Made by a program: the position numbers and the translations under genes. A DNA stretch of 64,000 bases from SKZT01 sp964478625 (GTDB lineage Bacteria > Desulfobacterota > Desulfobacteria > Desulfobacterales > SKZT01), in the NCBI GenBank assembly GCA_964478625.1, contig CAYZJH010000005.1, forward strand, positions 49,327 through 113,326. The letters run 5' to 3'. Positions 1-9,819 of this stretch are shown here, piece by piece. Each line of letters starts with the position of its first letter. The first letter of the stretch is position 1. A model generated the notes under the pieces. That model was given only the letters and a program-made list of their open reading frames with translations. It was not told where the DNA came from and made no database searches.

Positions 1-1192
1 GACTGGGTTTACCGTCCATAAGCGTCCACACCTGCTGCCGATTTCTGTCTGCCGGGTTTCTTCCCCGCTCCCTGACGGTGGGCGTCATCCTGGGTCGAGG
101 AAAAATCCGGCTGACAATACTTGCGTTTCCTGAAGAGCTTTCTGTAAGGGTTGATGGAGGTTTAAATCTCAGTGCTGCATTGGGGATCAGCACGACATTA
201 TCGATTTCCTTGACCACGATATCCGCTGTAGCTGTCATGCCGGGCCGCAGAGATAAATCCGAATTGTCCACCACAAGGATTGTTTCATAAGTGACTACGC
301 CATCGACGGTTTTGGACCCGTATCTGACCTGTCTTATTTTTGCGGGAAAGCTTCGTTCAGGATAGGAGTCTACCGTAAAAACAGCTCGTTGTCCTGCCTC
401 CACCTGGCCCACATCAGCTTCATCCACATCCACATGTAACTCCATCAGAGACAGATCCTCGGCCAGTGTAAACAGAACCGGTGCCTGAAAAGAAGCAGCC
501 ACGGTCTGCCCTGGTTCAACAGAGCGAGTTAGCACGATTCCGTTGATCGGGGAATAGATGACGGCCTTGGAAAGATCTGTTTCATTGAGTTCAAGGGTTG
601 CCCTGGCCAGGTTGACCGATGCAATTGCCGCGGCTTCATCGGCCTCGGCTCTGGCAAGTGCGGCTTTAGCAGCATCCAGATCATTTACGGATACTCCTCT
701 GTTTTCACTGATTTTGCTTAGGTGAAGAAGTCTTTCCAGCTGATTTTTGGATTCGGTGATGGTGGCCTGCACCTGGAGGACCTTGGCCTGGGCCGATTCC
801 AGTGTCGCCCGGGATTGAAGCACCTGAGCCTCCAGTTTTACCGTATCCAATTTGGCCAGGGCCTGCCCGACTTTTACCGTATCATTATAGTCGACTTCCA
901 CAGACTTGATGATGCCTGAAAGTTCACTTCCTACATCAACCTTGTTGGTAGGCTGAATATTGCCTGTGGCAGTGACGGTTACCGTAAGATTTCCTTTTTG
1001 GGCAGCCCTGGTTCTGTATTGAATGGCATCGGCGCTTTTACTGGTTTCCCAGCGGATAATGCCAAGGGCAATAGCCAGCACAAGCAGTCCCCAGAATATC
1101 CAACGTTTCAAATAGTTACCCCGTTTTGGAGCCGAATCCAGCCCAATGGTTTTGGCAATATCGGAATCCGGTTTCATATTGGAATTTTTCAC
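1..1192 (-). CDS. MacA/HlyD-type periplasmic efflux adaptor (3' end cut off)
   Basis: Periplasmic adaptor subunit of a tripartite efflux system, linking an inner-membrane pump to an outer-membrane channel. Reading the minus strand from a GTG at 1192 gives 397 uninterrupted codons that run off the window. There is one N-terminal membrane anchor (residues about 25-45), a lipoyl/barrel-sandwich half-motif, a coiled-coil hairpin rich in Ala/Glu/Leu, then the second lipoyl half (SPINGIVLTRSVEPGQTV) and a beta-barrel segment ending in RPGMTATADIVV, the usual MacA/HlyD order. An AGGAG lies 7 nt before the GTG, inside the end of the efflux lipoprotein gene whose stop directly abuts it, which decides this start; an ATG at 1177 is the alternative. 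The resemblance is closer to MacA (ABC pump MacB) than to RND adaptors, but the pump gene is outside the window. Confidence 0.88.
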   Translation of the reverse strand, partial: MKNSNMKPDSDIAKTIGLDSAPKRGNYLKRWIFWGLLVLAIALGIIRWETSKSADAIQYRTRAAQKGNLTVTVTATGNIQPTNKVDVGSELSGIIKSVEVDYNDTVKVGQALAKLDTVKLEAQVLQSRATLESAQAKVLQVQATITESKNQLERLLHLSKISENRGVSVNDLDAAKAALARAEADEAAAIASVNLARATLELNETDLSKAVIYSPINGIVLTRSVEPGQTVAASFQAPVLFTLAEDLSLMELHVDVDEADVGQVEAGQRAVFTVDSYPERSFPAKIRQVRYGSKTVDGVVTYETILVVDNSDLSLRPGMTATADIVVKEIDNVVLIPNAALRFKPPSTLTESSSGNASIVSRIFPRPRMTPTVRERGRNPADRNRQQVWTLMDGKPS

Positions 1193-2719
1193 TTAATAAC
1201 TCCTGTCTGACAAGGGTTGTTCAAAAGACGTCCACCCGCCTCCAAGGGCTTTATAGAGGCGTATCAGATTGCCGATAACATCACCGTCACTTCTGGCAAG
1301 CTGGTCCTGAAAAGACAAAAGGGATCGCTGAGAGTCGAGAACATTATTGAAATCCGAAAGCCCGGCATCAAAACGGTTTTGGGATAAAACAGCTGCCTGG
1401 CGGGCGGCTTCCGTAGCCTTCACAAGCGATTCACGGCGGATCTGTTCTTCGCTGTAAGCAACTAGTGCATTTTCAACTTCCTCAAGAGCATTCAGAAGGG
1501 CAGATTCGTACTGAATAAGGGCCTGCTCCTGGAGAGCCGATTGTACGTCGATATTGCGGCGGATAGCTCCGGCATCAAAAACGTTCCAGACTATGGCAGG
1601 ACCGATCCGCCAGGCATGGCTTCCGGTATTAAAAAAATCAGTAGATGAGACAGATTCCAGGCCAATCGAACCGCTGAGGGAAAATTTTGGATAAAGGTCC
1701 GCCACGGCCACTCCTACCCGCGCGCTCTGGGCAGCAAGTCTTCGCTCCGCCCGTCGGATATCCGGACGATGCCGTATTGTCTCTGCAGGCACCCCCACGG
1801 CCAACTGCAACGGAGGTACCGGGATATTTCCGCTAAAATCCAGTTTATCATGCATAGCCCCGGGCTGCTGTCCCGTCAATATGGCAAGGCGGTTTAAGGA
1901 TGCTTCAAGTCCGGCACGAAGCGTTGGAATCAGAGAGCGTGTGTTTTCCATGTTGAACAAAGCCTGCTTTACCGGTAGTTCGTCAATGAGGCCGGCTTCG
2001 AAGCGAAAGCGGGTGAGGTTATAGGTTTCCTCCTGGGTTTTAAGATTGGCTTCCGCCACCATGATTCTTGTCTGAAATGTGCGAGCGTCCACATAATTTA
2101 AAGCCGTCTCGGCCAAAAGACTTACCAGAACGTGGTTAAAGTCTTCTTCCGTGGCCTGCAACTCGGCATCAGCAGCCTCCACCGATCGTCGGACCCCTCC
2201 GAAAATATCCAGTTCCCATCCCGCATCAAAACCCGCGGAATAAAGTTTGCTCTCAGTTCCGGTTCCGGCATTTTCACTGCTTCGTCCATGGGTATAAGCA
2301 CCCGATGTGTCCACGGCCGGAAACAACCTGGTTTCGCTGATGCCTCTCCTGCCACGGGCTTCACGAATTCTCGCCTCTGCCTCCTTAAGATCGAAATTTT
2401 CGCTGGCAGCCATTTCCATAATGTCAGATAACACCGGATCATTTAAAGTGCTCCACCATCTCGCCATTGTTTCCGGGTCCGGGAGTTCTCCGGTTAAACC
2501 TTTTTTGAATTCCGTGTTCCAGGTATCCTGCACATCAAATCGGGGAGGAACATAATTCGGGCCGACCGCAGCACATCCGGTCAAGATTACCAGGCTTAAA
2601 TGCAGCACCATGGATTGAATGACTCCACAGAGACCCGTCTGCTTCGGGTCTGTGTTATTTTTAAAAGTTTTAACGTTGTTCATGGGATCTCTTTTTTCGG
2701 TTTTCATAACCCAGTTCAT
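1193..2719 (-). CDS. TolC/NodT-family outer-membrane efflux lipoprotein
   Basis: Outer-membrane factor of a tripartite efflux pump, expected to form a trimeric channel. The protein has a lipobox ending LVILTGC (Cys49 from this start) followed by AAVGPNYVPP, the hallmark N-terminus of NodT-type OM lipoproteins. Two outer-membrane efflux repeats follow, including a LGGGW near the C-terminus. At 508 aa it is slightly longer than the family norm because of a long n-region. Starts at 2719 (AGGA four bases upstream), 2707 or 2683 are all possible, and 2683 would give a more normal signal peptide. It is co-transcribed with the downstream adaptor gene with no spacer, so the two almost certainly work together; substrate unknown. 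Confidence 0.9.
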   Translation of the reverse strand: MNWVMKTEKRDPMNNVKTFKNNTDPKQTGLCGVIQSMVLHLSLVILTGCAAVGPNYVPPRFDVQDTWNTEFKKGLTGELPDPETMARWWSTLNDPVLSDIMEMAASENFDLKEAEARIREARGRRGISETRLFPAVDTSGAYTHGRSSENAGTGTESKLYSAGFDAGWELDIFGGVRRSVEAADAELQATEEDFNHVLVSLLAETALNYVDARTFQTRIMVAEANLKTQEETYNLTRFRFEAGLIDELPVKQALFNMENTRSLIPTLRAGLEASLNRLAILTGQQPGAMHDKLDFSGNIPVPPLQLAVGVPAETIRHRPDIRRAERRLAAQSARVGVAVADLYPKFSLSGSIGLESVSSTDFFNTGSHAWRIGPAIVWNVFDAGAIRRNIDVQSALQEQALIQYESALLNALEEVENALVAYSEEQIRRESLVKATEAARQAAVLSQNRFDAGLSDFNNVLDSQRSLLSFQDQLARSDGDVIGNLIRLYKALGGGWTSFEQPLSDRSY

Positions 2720-3191
2720 TATATCCTATCCCGAAGATTGGGATTTACCTTTCGGTGTCAGTTATGGACTCTTTATCCAGGCCGGATAAGCGGTTAAATC
2801 AAAGTCACTTCTTTACGTTATTCATACCGGCTTTCCTTATCGAGCGTCAACCTTGTGATGATGATAAGAACCTGAAGTAAAGATTTGATGTTGGATCAGG
2901 ATAAAAATTGTAAAGATTTTGTAAAAAACCGAGCCACCTCATGTTTGTTTTGAGAAAAGCATAAAATCTGCTCATCCTTCCGGCTTGAAACCGGAGAACA
3001 TTCGATTGCCCCGGTGCCGGAAATTCTTTCGAAATGGAGAGGAATTTTCGATCCTTTGCTCATGTTTTGTTAAAAAAACAAATACGAGATCCTGCAATAT
3101 ATTTTCAGAGAATTGTTGAAAAGAAATGTTAAATCTGAAAATATAAATAAACCATAAACCATGATAAATCTGTTTGGGAATTTTCAGTGAT
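2720..3191. other. Intergenic region between divergent genes
   Basis: About 470 bases of AT-rich DNA between the divergently read efflux lipoprotein and Hsp33 genes. It must hold both promoters, but no convincing -35/-10 pair, repeat or RNA gene stands out. Confidence 0.5.
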
Positions 3192-4133
3192 ATGATTAAA
3201 AAACAACCTTATGGAAAGACTCCCAAGGAGCAGCACCTGGCAAGTGCCAAAGACCGGCTTTACAGCTTTTTGATAGGCGACGGCGCATTTCGGGGAGCAA
3301 TTCTTCATGCAACCCGGATGGTCAATGAGATGAGGGCCAATCATGAACTCGGCATATTGGAGACCCTGGTATTAGGCCATGCATATATCGGGGCCGGATT
3401 GATGTCGGTCAATCTGAAAGGAAACGACCGGCTTAGCTTTCAGGTGGATTGTACGGGTCCGATCAAAGGGGTGCTTGCTGAAACCAATGCGTTTGGAGAG
3501 GTTCGAGGATATTTGAAAAATTTGCCCATTCCTCTGGATAAACCTCTGGAAGACTTTAATTTATCCCCATTTTACGGGGCAGGCATATTAAAAGTCACCA
3601 AATACCTTGAAGATGCCAAGCATCCATTCACGGGCCAGGTGCATCTTCAATACGGAAGTCTGGCCAAAGACCTGGCTTATTATTTTCTAACCTCTGAACA
3701 GATACCCACGGCATTTCATCTCAGTGTTCAGTTTGATTCCGAGGGTGAAGTTTCCGGTGCCGGAGGATTTTTCATTCAGGTCATGCCCGGAGCCGATACC
3801 GACACAGTTGCTAAAGTTGAAACCATGGTTTCCGGCTTGCCTTCCCTGGGAAAAAGTTTTGCAGATCAAATGGATCCGGAAAGGATTTTGCTGGATACAT
3901 TTAAAAATTTCAATCCCAGGATTCTGGATGAAGGACGTGTCGAATTCATGTGCCACTGTGACAAAGATGGTGTTCGCAATTTGTTAATGATGCTTCCAGT
4001 GCATGATTTAAAGGACCTTCGGGACAACGGCCCGTTTCCGGTGGAATTGAAATGCCACTACTGCAACACGGCCTATCATTTTTCAAAAGAAGAGATTTCC
4101 AAAATTTACGGCGCCCGGTATCCCAACAATTGA
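3192..4133 (+). CDS. hslO: Hsp33-family redox-regulated holdase chaperone
   Basis: Cytoplasmic holdase activated by oxidative unfolding. The N-terminal Hsp33 fold is recognisable (DGAFRGAILHATRMVNEM, then LLGHAYIGAGLMS-like and GPIKGVLAETNAFGEVRGY segments). The C-terminal zinc switch is present as C-x-C (FMCHCDK) and C-x2-C (LKCHYCNTAYHF), the four cysteines that bind zinc when reduced and form disulfides on oxidation. The ATG at 3192 gives 313 aa, close to the family's roughly 290; a TTG at 3174 in the same frame would add six residues but has no ribosome binding site. It stands alone, convergent with murI. An oxidant-sensing chaperone agrees with the oxygen-defence genes further downstream, though that link is inference. 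Confidence 0.9.
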   Translation: MIKKQPYGKTPKEQHLASAKDRLYSFLIGDGAFRGAILHATRMVNEMRANHELGILETLVLGHAYIGAGLMSVNLKGNDRLSFQVDCTGPIKGVLAETNAFGEVRGYLKNLPIPLDKPLEDFNLSPFYGAGILKVTKYLEDAKHPFTGQVHLQYGSLAKDLAYYFLTSEQIPTAFHLSVQFDSEGEVSGAGGFFIQVMPGADTDTVAKVETMVSGLPSLGKSFADQMDPERILLDTFKNFNPRILDEGRVEFMCHCDKDGVRNLLMMLPVHDLKDLRDNGPFPVELKCHYCNTAYHFSKEEISKIYGARYPNN

Positions 4134-4253
4134 ACGGCAAAAATTCCGCAAACCTGGAAAATACATGATCACCTGCAGAAAGCTTGAATCTGTTTCAGGA
4201 CAAGGATTACATCGCCGATCTGGATATAAATAACGATCAAGTCACACCTGGAT

Positions 4254-5063
4254 TCATCCCAGGCGCCCGGACCGCCAACAGACCGAACAGGTTTTTGTCT
4301 TGGCAGGATCGCATTGCAACAGCCATTTGATGGTCTCTGAAAAAATATCGGCCTTTCCGGTGGTAAAAAACGTATGAAATCCTCGGGAATTCGGGTTGTT
4401 CATCAAATTCCGTTGACTGATGATACGGGCTGCCTGAAGGGCGACTGCCGGTGCCGGATCGATTATGGAAATTCCGGGTCCAACCAATTTTTTAATTGCC
4501 GGCAACAAAAATGGGTAGTGGGTACATCCCAGCACCAATTGATCGGCTCCGGCACCAATCAGAGGTAATATACATTTTTTTAAAAGATTCTCTGTCTCGA
4601 AGGTGTCAAGTTTTCCGGCTTCGACTGTTTCCACCAGGCCGTGTCCGATACTGGTCAACACCTTTACATTGGTGCCGTATTGAGCGACCAGACCTGCAAA
4701 AAGCTTTCCCTGAAAAGTCGTTTGTGTGGCAATAACCCCGACTATTCCGGTTTTTGTCCGTACGGCAGCGGGTTTGACAGCCGGTTCCATCCCGACAAAT
4801 GGGACATCAGGGTAGAGATCCCGAAGGTAATGCAGTGCTGCAGCCGATGCGGCATTGCACGCAATAACAATCATCTTGGCACCATGATCCAGGAGAAAAT
4901 CGACGATACCGATACAAAAGGATCTGATTTCTTCCATGGAACGATACCCATAGGGCACATGCGCCTGATCCGCAAGGTAAAGGGTGTTTTCCTCCGGGAG
5001 TCGGCAGGCGATTTCCCGCCAGACACTCAAACCGCCGATACCGGAATCAAAGATGCCGATCAT
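4254..5063 (-). CDS. murI: Glutamate racemase
   Basis: Cofactor-independent racemase giving D-glutamate for peptidoglycan. The N-terminus reads MIGIFDSGIGGLSV, the family signature with the catalytic Asp, and both catalytic cysteines are in place: Cys69 in ACNAASA and Cys180 in GCTHYP. The protein is 269 aa, a normal length. It is the last gene of a minus-strand run after nuoE-nuoF-nuoG, starting 12 bases after nuoG ends, so it is probably transcribed with them. That pairing has no obvious functional logic and may be only a shared promoter. The ribosome binding site is weak (GGAA). Confidence 0.95.
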   Translation of the reverse strand: MIGIFDSGIGGLSVWREIACRLPEENTLYLADQAHVPYGYRSMEEIRSFCIGIVDFLLDHGAKMIVIACNAASAAALHYLRDLYPDVPFVGMEPAVKPAAVRTKTGIVGVIATQTTFQGKLFAGLVAQYGTNVKVLTSIGHGLVETVEAGKLDTFETENLLKKCILPLIGAGADQLVLGCTHYPFLLPAIKKLVGPGISIIDPAPAVALQAARIISQRNLMNNPNSRGFHTFFTTGKADIFSETIKWLLQCDPAKTKTCSVCWRSGRLG

Positions 5064-5075
5064 GCCGATTTCCGG

Positions 5076-7571
5076 TTAAGATTCAGATGGGGTAATGATT
5101 TTGTAAACAGCTGTCCATTCATCAAAGCTGTTATACTTCTGCCAGGATAATTGACGGTGTCTTGGAATGATGATGACTCCTCTAGCCATGTTCTCCTTGA
5201 CCTCCATACGGACTTCAAGAGAACCACCCGGAAGCGTCAGATTTATTTTTTCAGCCTCAACAACCCCCGCCTGCATCGCATCCAAAGGATGCATATAAAT
5301 CACCGGTGGAGGTTCAGCTTTGCAAACGATTTCCGAAAACGCTGAAAGGACTTCAGTTCCAAAAGTCCGGTCAACCAGCAACAGCTTGATGACATTGCCC
5401 ACCGGGATCAAATCTTTTTCCATGCCTTTCGAATACGGCCTCTCCGGGCTTTTGTGAGGTATGATCCGAACATTGTCGAAAGGATAATCCTCCCGTCGCA
5501 ACCAGGCAAAAACCGGATGTCCGAAATAATCGAATTTTTCAAGACATTCCCGTGGGGATATTTCATCGGAAATGAGTCCTGCAAGCCGGGCTAGAATTTG
5601 CCAGGAAGGTTTAGGGTCTCTTCCGGGAATACCAAGGCCATAGACCCTTTCAGGGTGAGAACCTTTGCTGTGCTGATAAACGGGAATACCGCATTCATGG
5701 ATCGGAGAAGCATATTGTATTCTTCCTTCCTGGTTGATAAAACTTCCCCCGCTTTCAAAAACGGTCTGGGAGGGAAAAAAAATACCGGCCCGATTGACCG
5801 TCGGTGATGGTAAATAGTCCAGCACAAGAAACAGCTCAAGTTTTTTGAGAGCTTCTTCAAGCCGGTTTCGGTCCGGAAAATGAAAAAAAGGATTGTTTTC
5901 CACCACCATAAGAGCTTTGACTCTACCCAGCTCGATTTCTTCAAGAATACCTTCGAATGATTTTTTTTCGGAACTATCCCACATTGTGGCGCCAAAACTG
6001 TTTGCGCCTGGAAAAACATAAAACAAACCGGATCTTTCCTTTATATGAAAAAACACATGGGCAACATCGGCTACGGCATCGGGTAAAGATTCCGTGACCA
6101 CTTGTGTCCCGCAAACAAATGCGACCTTTCTGCTCTCCTTGAGCTTTTCAGCCATACTTTCCATTCTATGGAACGTCTCCTGATCCATAGAATCAATTTC
6201 CGATAGATTTTTAACAAAATTTAACGCCTCAATTTCAAGCATAGGATCTTCAGTACTAACCGCCTTTTTGACAAGACCGAATAAAAAGTCCTTCAGTTTT
6301 TCAGGCACCAGAGCACAGTGCTCGAATTCGAACGGCAAAATTACGGGCCTTGGGTCAACCACCAGGGCAACGGCTCCGTTTCGCACAGCCTGCCGCATGG
6401 CCAAAGCCAGCATAGGGGCTTCATTTAATGGATCCACACCTATCGCCAATATGAAATCGACTTCTTCAATTTCCCTCAAGGATAAAGCCAAGAATGAATC
6501 CAGACGGGATATCGCGCGTTTAATTTTTCGGGCTATGGATTGGTCCAAAAAAAAGACCGGCCCGGGAATATTTTTTATGTCACAGAATTTTGCGAGCATG
6601 GTCTGAGTTTCAAAACTGCTCCGGCCTGATCCGAGGCACGCCACGGAATCAGTACCGTTGTTTTGAATAATTTCATCCAGTTTTTGAGATACCAGGTCCA
6701 ATGCTTCATCCATTTGAGTTTCAGTTCCGAAAATCCGGCAGGTTCTGGGACGGTTTTCATGACTTTCATATTGAAAACCAAATCTTCCCCTGTCACAAAT
6801 AAAATAACCGTTTACATCTTCATTGAAACGGGCTTCCTGCCGAAGAACTTCCCGGTAACGAGCCCCTGCAATCGTGTTACACCCCAGCGAGCAGTGAATG
6901 CACACGGAAGCCCCCCGCTCCATATCCCATCGGCGAACCCGGTACCTTGCAGTCAGGTCGGTAAACACACCGGTCGGGCAGATGTCTATGAGATTTCCCG
7001 CAAAAGGACTTTCTAAAGGCCCATCCGTAAATCTTCCAAAATAAACCCTGGAACCTATCGAAAAAACACCCAAATCACGATATCCCGAATATTCCTGGTA
7101 ATATCGCACACATCGGTAACAATGGATACACCGGTTCATTTCATGGGCTACAAAATGCCCGAGATACTGGTCCCGATAGGTGCGTTTCGGCCCGGGGAAG
7201 CGTCTTACCCCGTGTCCGCCGGAAATCGTAGTGTCCTGAAGCAGACAGTGCCCTCCTTCATCACAGACCGGACAGTCATGAGGATGATTGAGCATGAGCC
7301 ATTCAATCACATATTTGCGAAATTCGACTGCTTCAGGATGATTGGTCGAAACCACCATCCCATCAAGGGCATCCACCATACAGCTCATCCGGAGACCTTT
7401 CACTGGCCCTTCAACAAACATAACCGCGCACATCCGGCATGCCCCAACCGATCCCAAGGCTTTGTGGTAACAAAACCTGGGAATCATTATGCCAAGTTGT
7501 TCTGCTGCCTCAATGACTTTAACTCCTGGTGCAACATCGATTCTCTGGTCGTCTATGATTAATTTGGGCAT
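5076..7571 (-). CDS. nuoG: NADH-quinone oxidoreductase subunit G (NuoG)
   Basis: Largest peripheral-arm subunit of complex I, carrying the Fe-S chain that takes electrons from NuoEF. From the ATG at 7571 the ligands of the expected clusters are visible: the 2Fe-2S set Cys34, Cys45, Cys48, Cys64; a His-coordinated cluster in the segment NHPHDCPVCDEGGHC (Cys100, 103, 109); a C-x2-C-x2-C-x43-C set (Cys148, 151, 154, 198); and the N7-type C-x2-C-x3-C-x27-C (Cys224, 227, 231, 259). The rest is a degenerate molybdopterin-oxidoreductase fold with no catalytic Cys/Sec recognisable. An in-frame upstream extension to 7640 lacks family similarity and is not used. It is 831 aa. The membrane-arm genes are not in the window, so partner complex I subunits must be elsewhere or this module serves another complex. 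Confidence 0.93.
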   Translation of the reverse strand: MPKLIIDDQRIDVAPGVKVIEAAEQLGIMIPRFCYHKALGSVGACRMCAVMFVEGPVKGLRMSCMVDALDGMVVSTNHPEAVEFRKYVIEWLMLNHPHDCPVCDEGGHCLLQDTTISGGHGVRRFPGPKRTYRDQYLGHFVAHEMNRCIHCYRCVRYYQEYSGYRDLGVFSIGSRVYFGRFTDGPLESPFAGNLIDICPTGVFTDLTARYRVRRWDMERGASVCIHCSLGCNTIAGARYREVLRQEARFNEDVNGYFICDRGRFGFQYESHENRPRTCRIFGTETQMDEALDLVSQKLDEIIQNNGTDSVACLGSGRSSFETQTMLAKFCDIKNIPGPVFFLDQSIARKIKRAISRLDSFLALSLREIEEVDFILAIGVDPLNEAPMLALAMRQAVRNGAVALVVDPRPVILPFEFEHCALVPEKLKDFLFGLVKKAVSTEDPMLEIEALNFVKNLSEIDSMDQETFHRMESMAEKLKESRKVAFVCGTQVVTESLPDAVADVAHVFFHIKERSGLFYVFPGANSFGATMWDSSEKKSFEGILEEIELGRVKALMVVENNPFFHFPDRNRLEEALKKLELFLVLDYLPSPTVNRAGIFFPSQTVFESGGSFINQEGRIQYASPIHECGIPVYQHSKGSHPERVYGLGIPGRDPKPSWQILARLAGLISDEISPRECLEKFDYFGHPVFAWLRREDYPFDNVRIIPHKSPERPYSKGMEKDLIPVGNVIKLLLVDRTFGTEVLSAFSEIVCKAEPPPVIYMHPLDAMQAGVVEAEKINLTLPGGSLEVRMEVKENMARGVIIIPRHRQLSWQKYNSFDEWTAVYKIITPSES

Positions 7572-7657
7572 GATATTTCTTGCTTTTGTTTCAAATGGTA
7601 CTGATTTTTGCCGATATGCTGTAACCGCTTGACACCACAAACCTTTGGTCTGATGCC

Positions 7658-8974
7658 TTAAATTTTAAACGGACATTTCTTCTCCCAGATATGTTCAAAA
7701 ATTTCGTCCTCGAAATAGGTTATGAGACTTTCCAGCGGAGAAGCAGCCCCTGGAGCAAAGGCACAGTAGGAATTCCATAAATGAGCACTCATCTCTTTTA
7801 ACATTCCGACATATTCGGCCTTCCCATCACCGTTTTCGATTCGTTTCAGCAAATCGCAGATATAGGGGATTCCCTCCCGGCAAGGCGTACACCATCCGCA
7901 GGATTCACGGGAAAAAAATTCCATCAGGTTTAACGTGGCATCCACCAGGCAGGTATTGTCATCGAAAACGATGATTGCTCCAGTTCCCAGACGATGTCCG
8001 ACCTTTTTGAAGGACTCGAAATCCATTTCAATGTCATAATACTGCCGGGTTAAAAAACGTGTGGAGGCTCCTCCGGGAATGCACGCCTTAAATTCACACC
8101 CTTGAGCCATTCCCCCCGCATGCACTTCGATAATCTCACTCAAACGCGTCCCCATGGGAAGCTCGAAGCAGCCCGGATTTTTAACCTTGCCACTGACACA
8201 ATACAGCTTGGTACCCTCTCCTGTTTTGCTGGCGGCCAAACGTTTATACCATTCCGGACCATTCCGGAGCACATGGGGAACCCATGCAACGGTTTCAACA
8301 TTATTGGTAACCGTGGGCTTGTCCCACATTCCTTTAGTTGTCGGATACGGCGGGGGCTGTTTTGGGTTGGGGCGATTGCCTTGAATGGCGTTTAAAAGCG
8401 CTGTCGCTTCACCACAAATATATCGACCTCCGCTTCGATGCACCACGATATCGTATGAAAAACCGCTTCCCAGGATATTTTCTCCCAAATATCCGGCCTC
8501 TCGAGCAATTTCAATTTCCCGCTCAAGAATTTGGGACAGGGTTTCATAGCTTGGTCGCACGAAAATAAACCCCTTCCGGGCCGATACCGCATACCCGGCA
8601 ATAACCATCGCTTCAATAAGATTGTGGGGATTTGTGTGCAGGAGAACACGGTCCTTGAATGTTCCGGGTTCCATTTCATCACAGTTGACTACAAAATACC
8701 TTGGAAACGGCGCATCATCAGGAATGGAACGCCATTTTTTACCCAGCGGAAAACCTGCCCCCCCCCGACCACAGATTCCGGCTTCATCAATTTTTCGGGT
8801 AACTTCTTCAGGCTTTAAATTTTTCAGGGTATCCTCAAGTGCTGCATAGCCATCATCAAGCCTGAATTCCTCAAGGGTCAAGATCCGATCCGGTTTTCGA
8901 TTTTTCAGAAGGATCTGAGGATATTGAGATATTTCATCCCGCGTTTGCCCCTCTTTTTGCCACCAATTTTTCAA
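7658..8974 (-). CDS. nuoF: NADH-quinone oxidoreductase subunit F (NuoF)
   Basis: Flavoprotein that oxidises NADH. The FMN/NADH-binding glycine-rich motif CGRGGAGFP (from Cys68) and the segment RYICGEATALLNAIQG (residues 184-199) are intact. The C-terminal 4Fe-4S cluster N3 motif is C-x2-C-x2-C (Cys359, 362, 365, in SCGWCTPCREG) plus Cys404. The protein is 438 aa, without the extra N-terminal ferredoxin domain seen in some hydrogenase homologues. It begins with a TTG that overlaps the nuoE stop (TTGA), with AGGGA nine bases upstream, so translation is probably coupled. It forms the electron-input module with NuoE and NuoG. Confidence 0.94.
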   Translation of the reverse strand: MKNWWQKEGQTRDEISQYPQILLKNRKPDRILTLEEFRLDDGYAALEDTLKNLKPEEVTRKIDEAGICGRGGAGFPLGKKWRSIPDDAPFPRYFVVNCDEMEPGTFKDRVLLHTNPHNLIEAMVIAGYAVSARKGFIFVRPSYETLSQILEREIEIAREAGYLGENILGSGFSYDIVVHRSGGRYICGEATALLNAIQGNRPNPKQPPPYPTTKGMWDKPTVTNNVETVAWVPHVLRNGPEWYKRLAASKTGEGTKLYCVSGKVKNPGCFELPMGTRLSEIIEVHAGGMAQGCEFKACIPGGASTRFLTRQYYDIEMDFESFKKVGHRLGTGAIIVFDDNTCLVDATLNLMEFFSRESCGWCTPCREGIPYICDLLKRIENGDGKAEYVGMLKEMSAHLWNSYCAFAPGAASPLESLITYFEDEIFEHIWEKKCPFKI

Positions 8975-9453
8975 CTTTTCTGTTCCCTGTCTCTGATATT
9001 ATCAATGAGCTTATCGATTTTTTCCGGTGTCAGATTTCCGTGAACCCGCCTATTGACAAGCATTGCCGGTGATCGATCACAATAGCCGATGCAGCAGACC
9101 GGAAGCAGGGTGAACAGACCATCGGTCGTCGTCTCTCCCATCTCAAGGCCCAGCCGGTTTTTAAGATGTTCCAGCAATGACTCATAACCGTTCATCCAGC
9201 AAACAACGCTATCACAGACATGAATCACATATTTTCCCACGGGTTCACGAAAAATAAAATTGTAAAAGGTGGCCAATTCATCAAGTTCGGTCAAGGTCAT
9301 ACCCAAAAGATCCGATGCCTCGCACATGGCTTCATCCGTCATCCAGCCATAGACGTTCTGAAGCTCATACATAATGTCGACCGCTTTTTCCCTCGGGGAT
9401 TCAGCTTCCTGTATTTCTTTGAGAAGTCTTTTTTTCAGTTCAGCAGAAATCAT
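8971..9453 (-). CDS. nuoE: NADH-quinone oxidoreductase subunit E (NuoE)
   Basis: 24-kDa 2Fe-2S subunit paired with NuoF. The thioredoxin-like fold has the family's cluster ligands as C-x4-C (Cys80, Cys85, in HVCDSVVC) and C-x3-C (Cys121, Cys125, in CCIGYCDRSPAM). At 160 aa it is normal. It is the first gene of the nuoE-F-G-murI run and overlaps nuoF by four bases. The ribosome binding site is poor (AAAGG close to the ATG) and I found no convincing promoter upstream. Confidence 0.93.
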   Translation of the reverse strand: MISAELKKRLLKEIQEAESPREKAVDIMYELQNVYGWMTDEAMCEASDLLGMTLTELDELATFYNFIFREPVGKYVIHVCDSVVCWMNGYESLLEHLKNRLGLEMGETTTDGLFTLLPVCCIGYCDRSPAMLVNRRVHGNLTPEKIDKLIDNIRDREQKS

Positions 9454-9650
9454 TGCCTTTGAACCATCATCGATCGTTTAGAATAAAGAAGTGCCAATTA
9501 GATTCATATTTTTTAGGGAGATTTAGCAAATCCGAAATGGTGAGTCAATAAACAAAACCGAATCGTTTAACCATTTCCCTGGATTTCACCTGCCGGCCGG
9601 AAAGATTAGTCGTACAACCCTATTGATATGTTAGCCAAAAAGAACCCCTA

Positions 9651-9670
9651 TGCCATGAGAAATTATGGCA
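9651..9670. promoter_or_regulatory. Inverted repeat upstream of cydD
   Basis: A perfect dyad, TGCCAT-N8-ATGGCA, about 150 bases before cydD in the divergent nuoE/cydD intergenic region (9454-9819). It has the size of a regulator operator. No regulator can be assigned from the sequence alone. Confidence 0.3.
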
Positions 9671-9819
9671 GGTATAAGGCCGTTATCCTTTTTTATCACC
9701 CGAGGATCCGATTTCATGGTATTTTGTTTTTATTATGAATGTTTTCATTTATGATGAATCCAAACGTAACGAATTTAAAAGGAAACATTCGACACATTAT
9801 GAATTTCAGGCACTCAAAA

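Noticed and set aside
4641..5150. 169-codon plus-strand frame
   Set aside because: Antisense to murI and the nuoG end, both of which have clear family motifs.
9490..9520. Sigma-54-like promoter for nuoE on the minus strand (TTGGCAC)
   Set aside because: The -24 element matches but the -12 GC is missing at the required distance.
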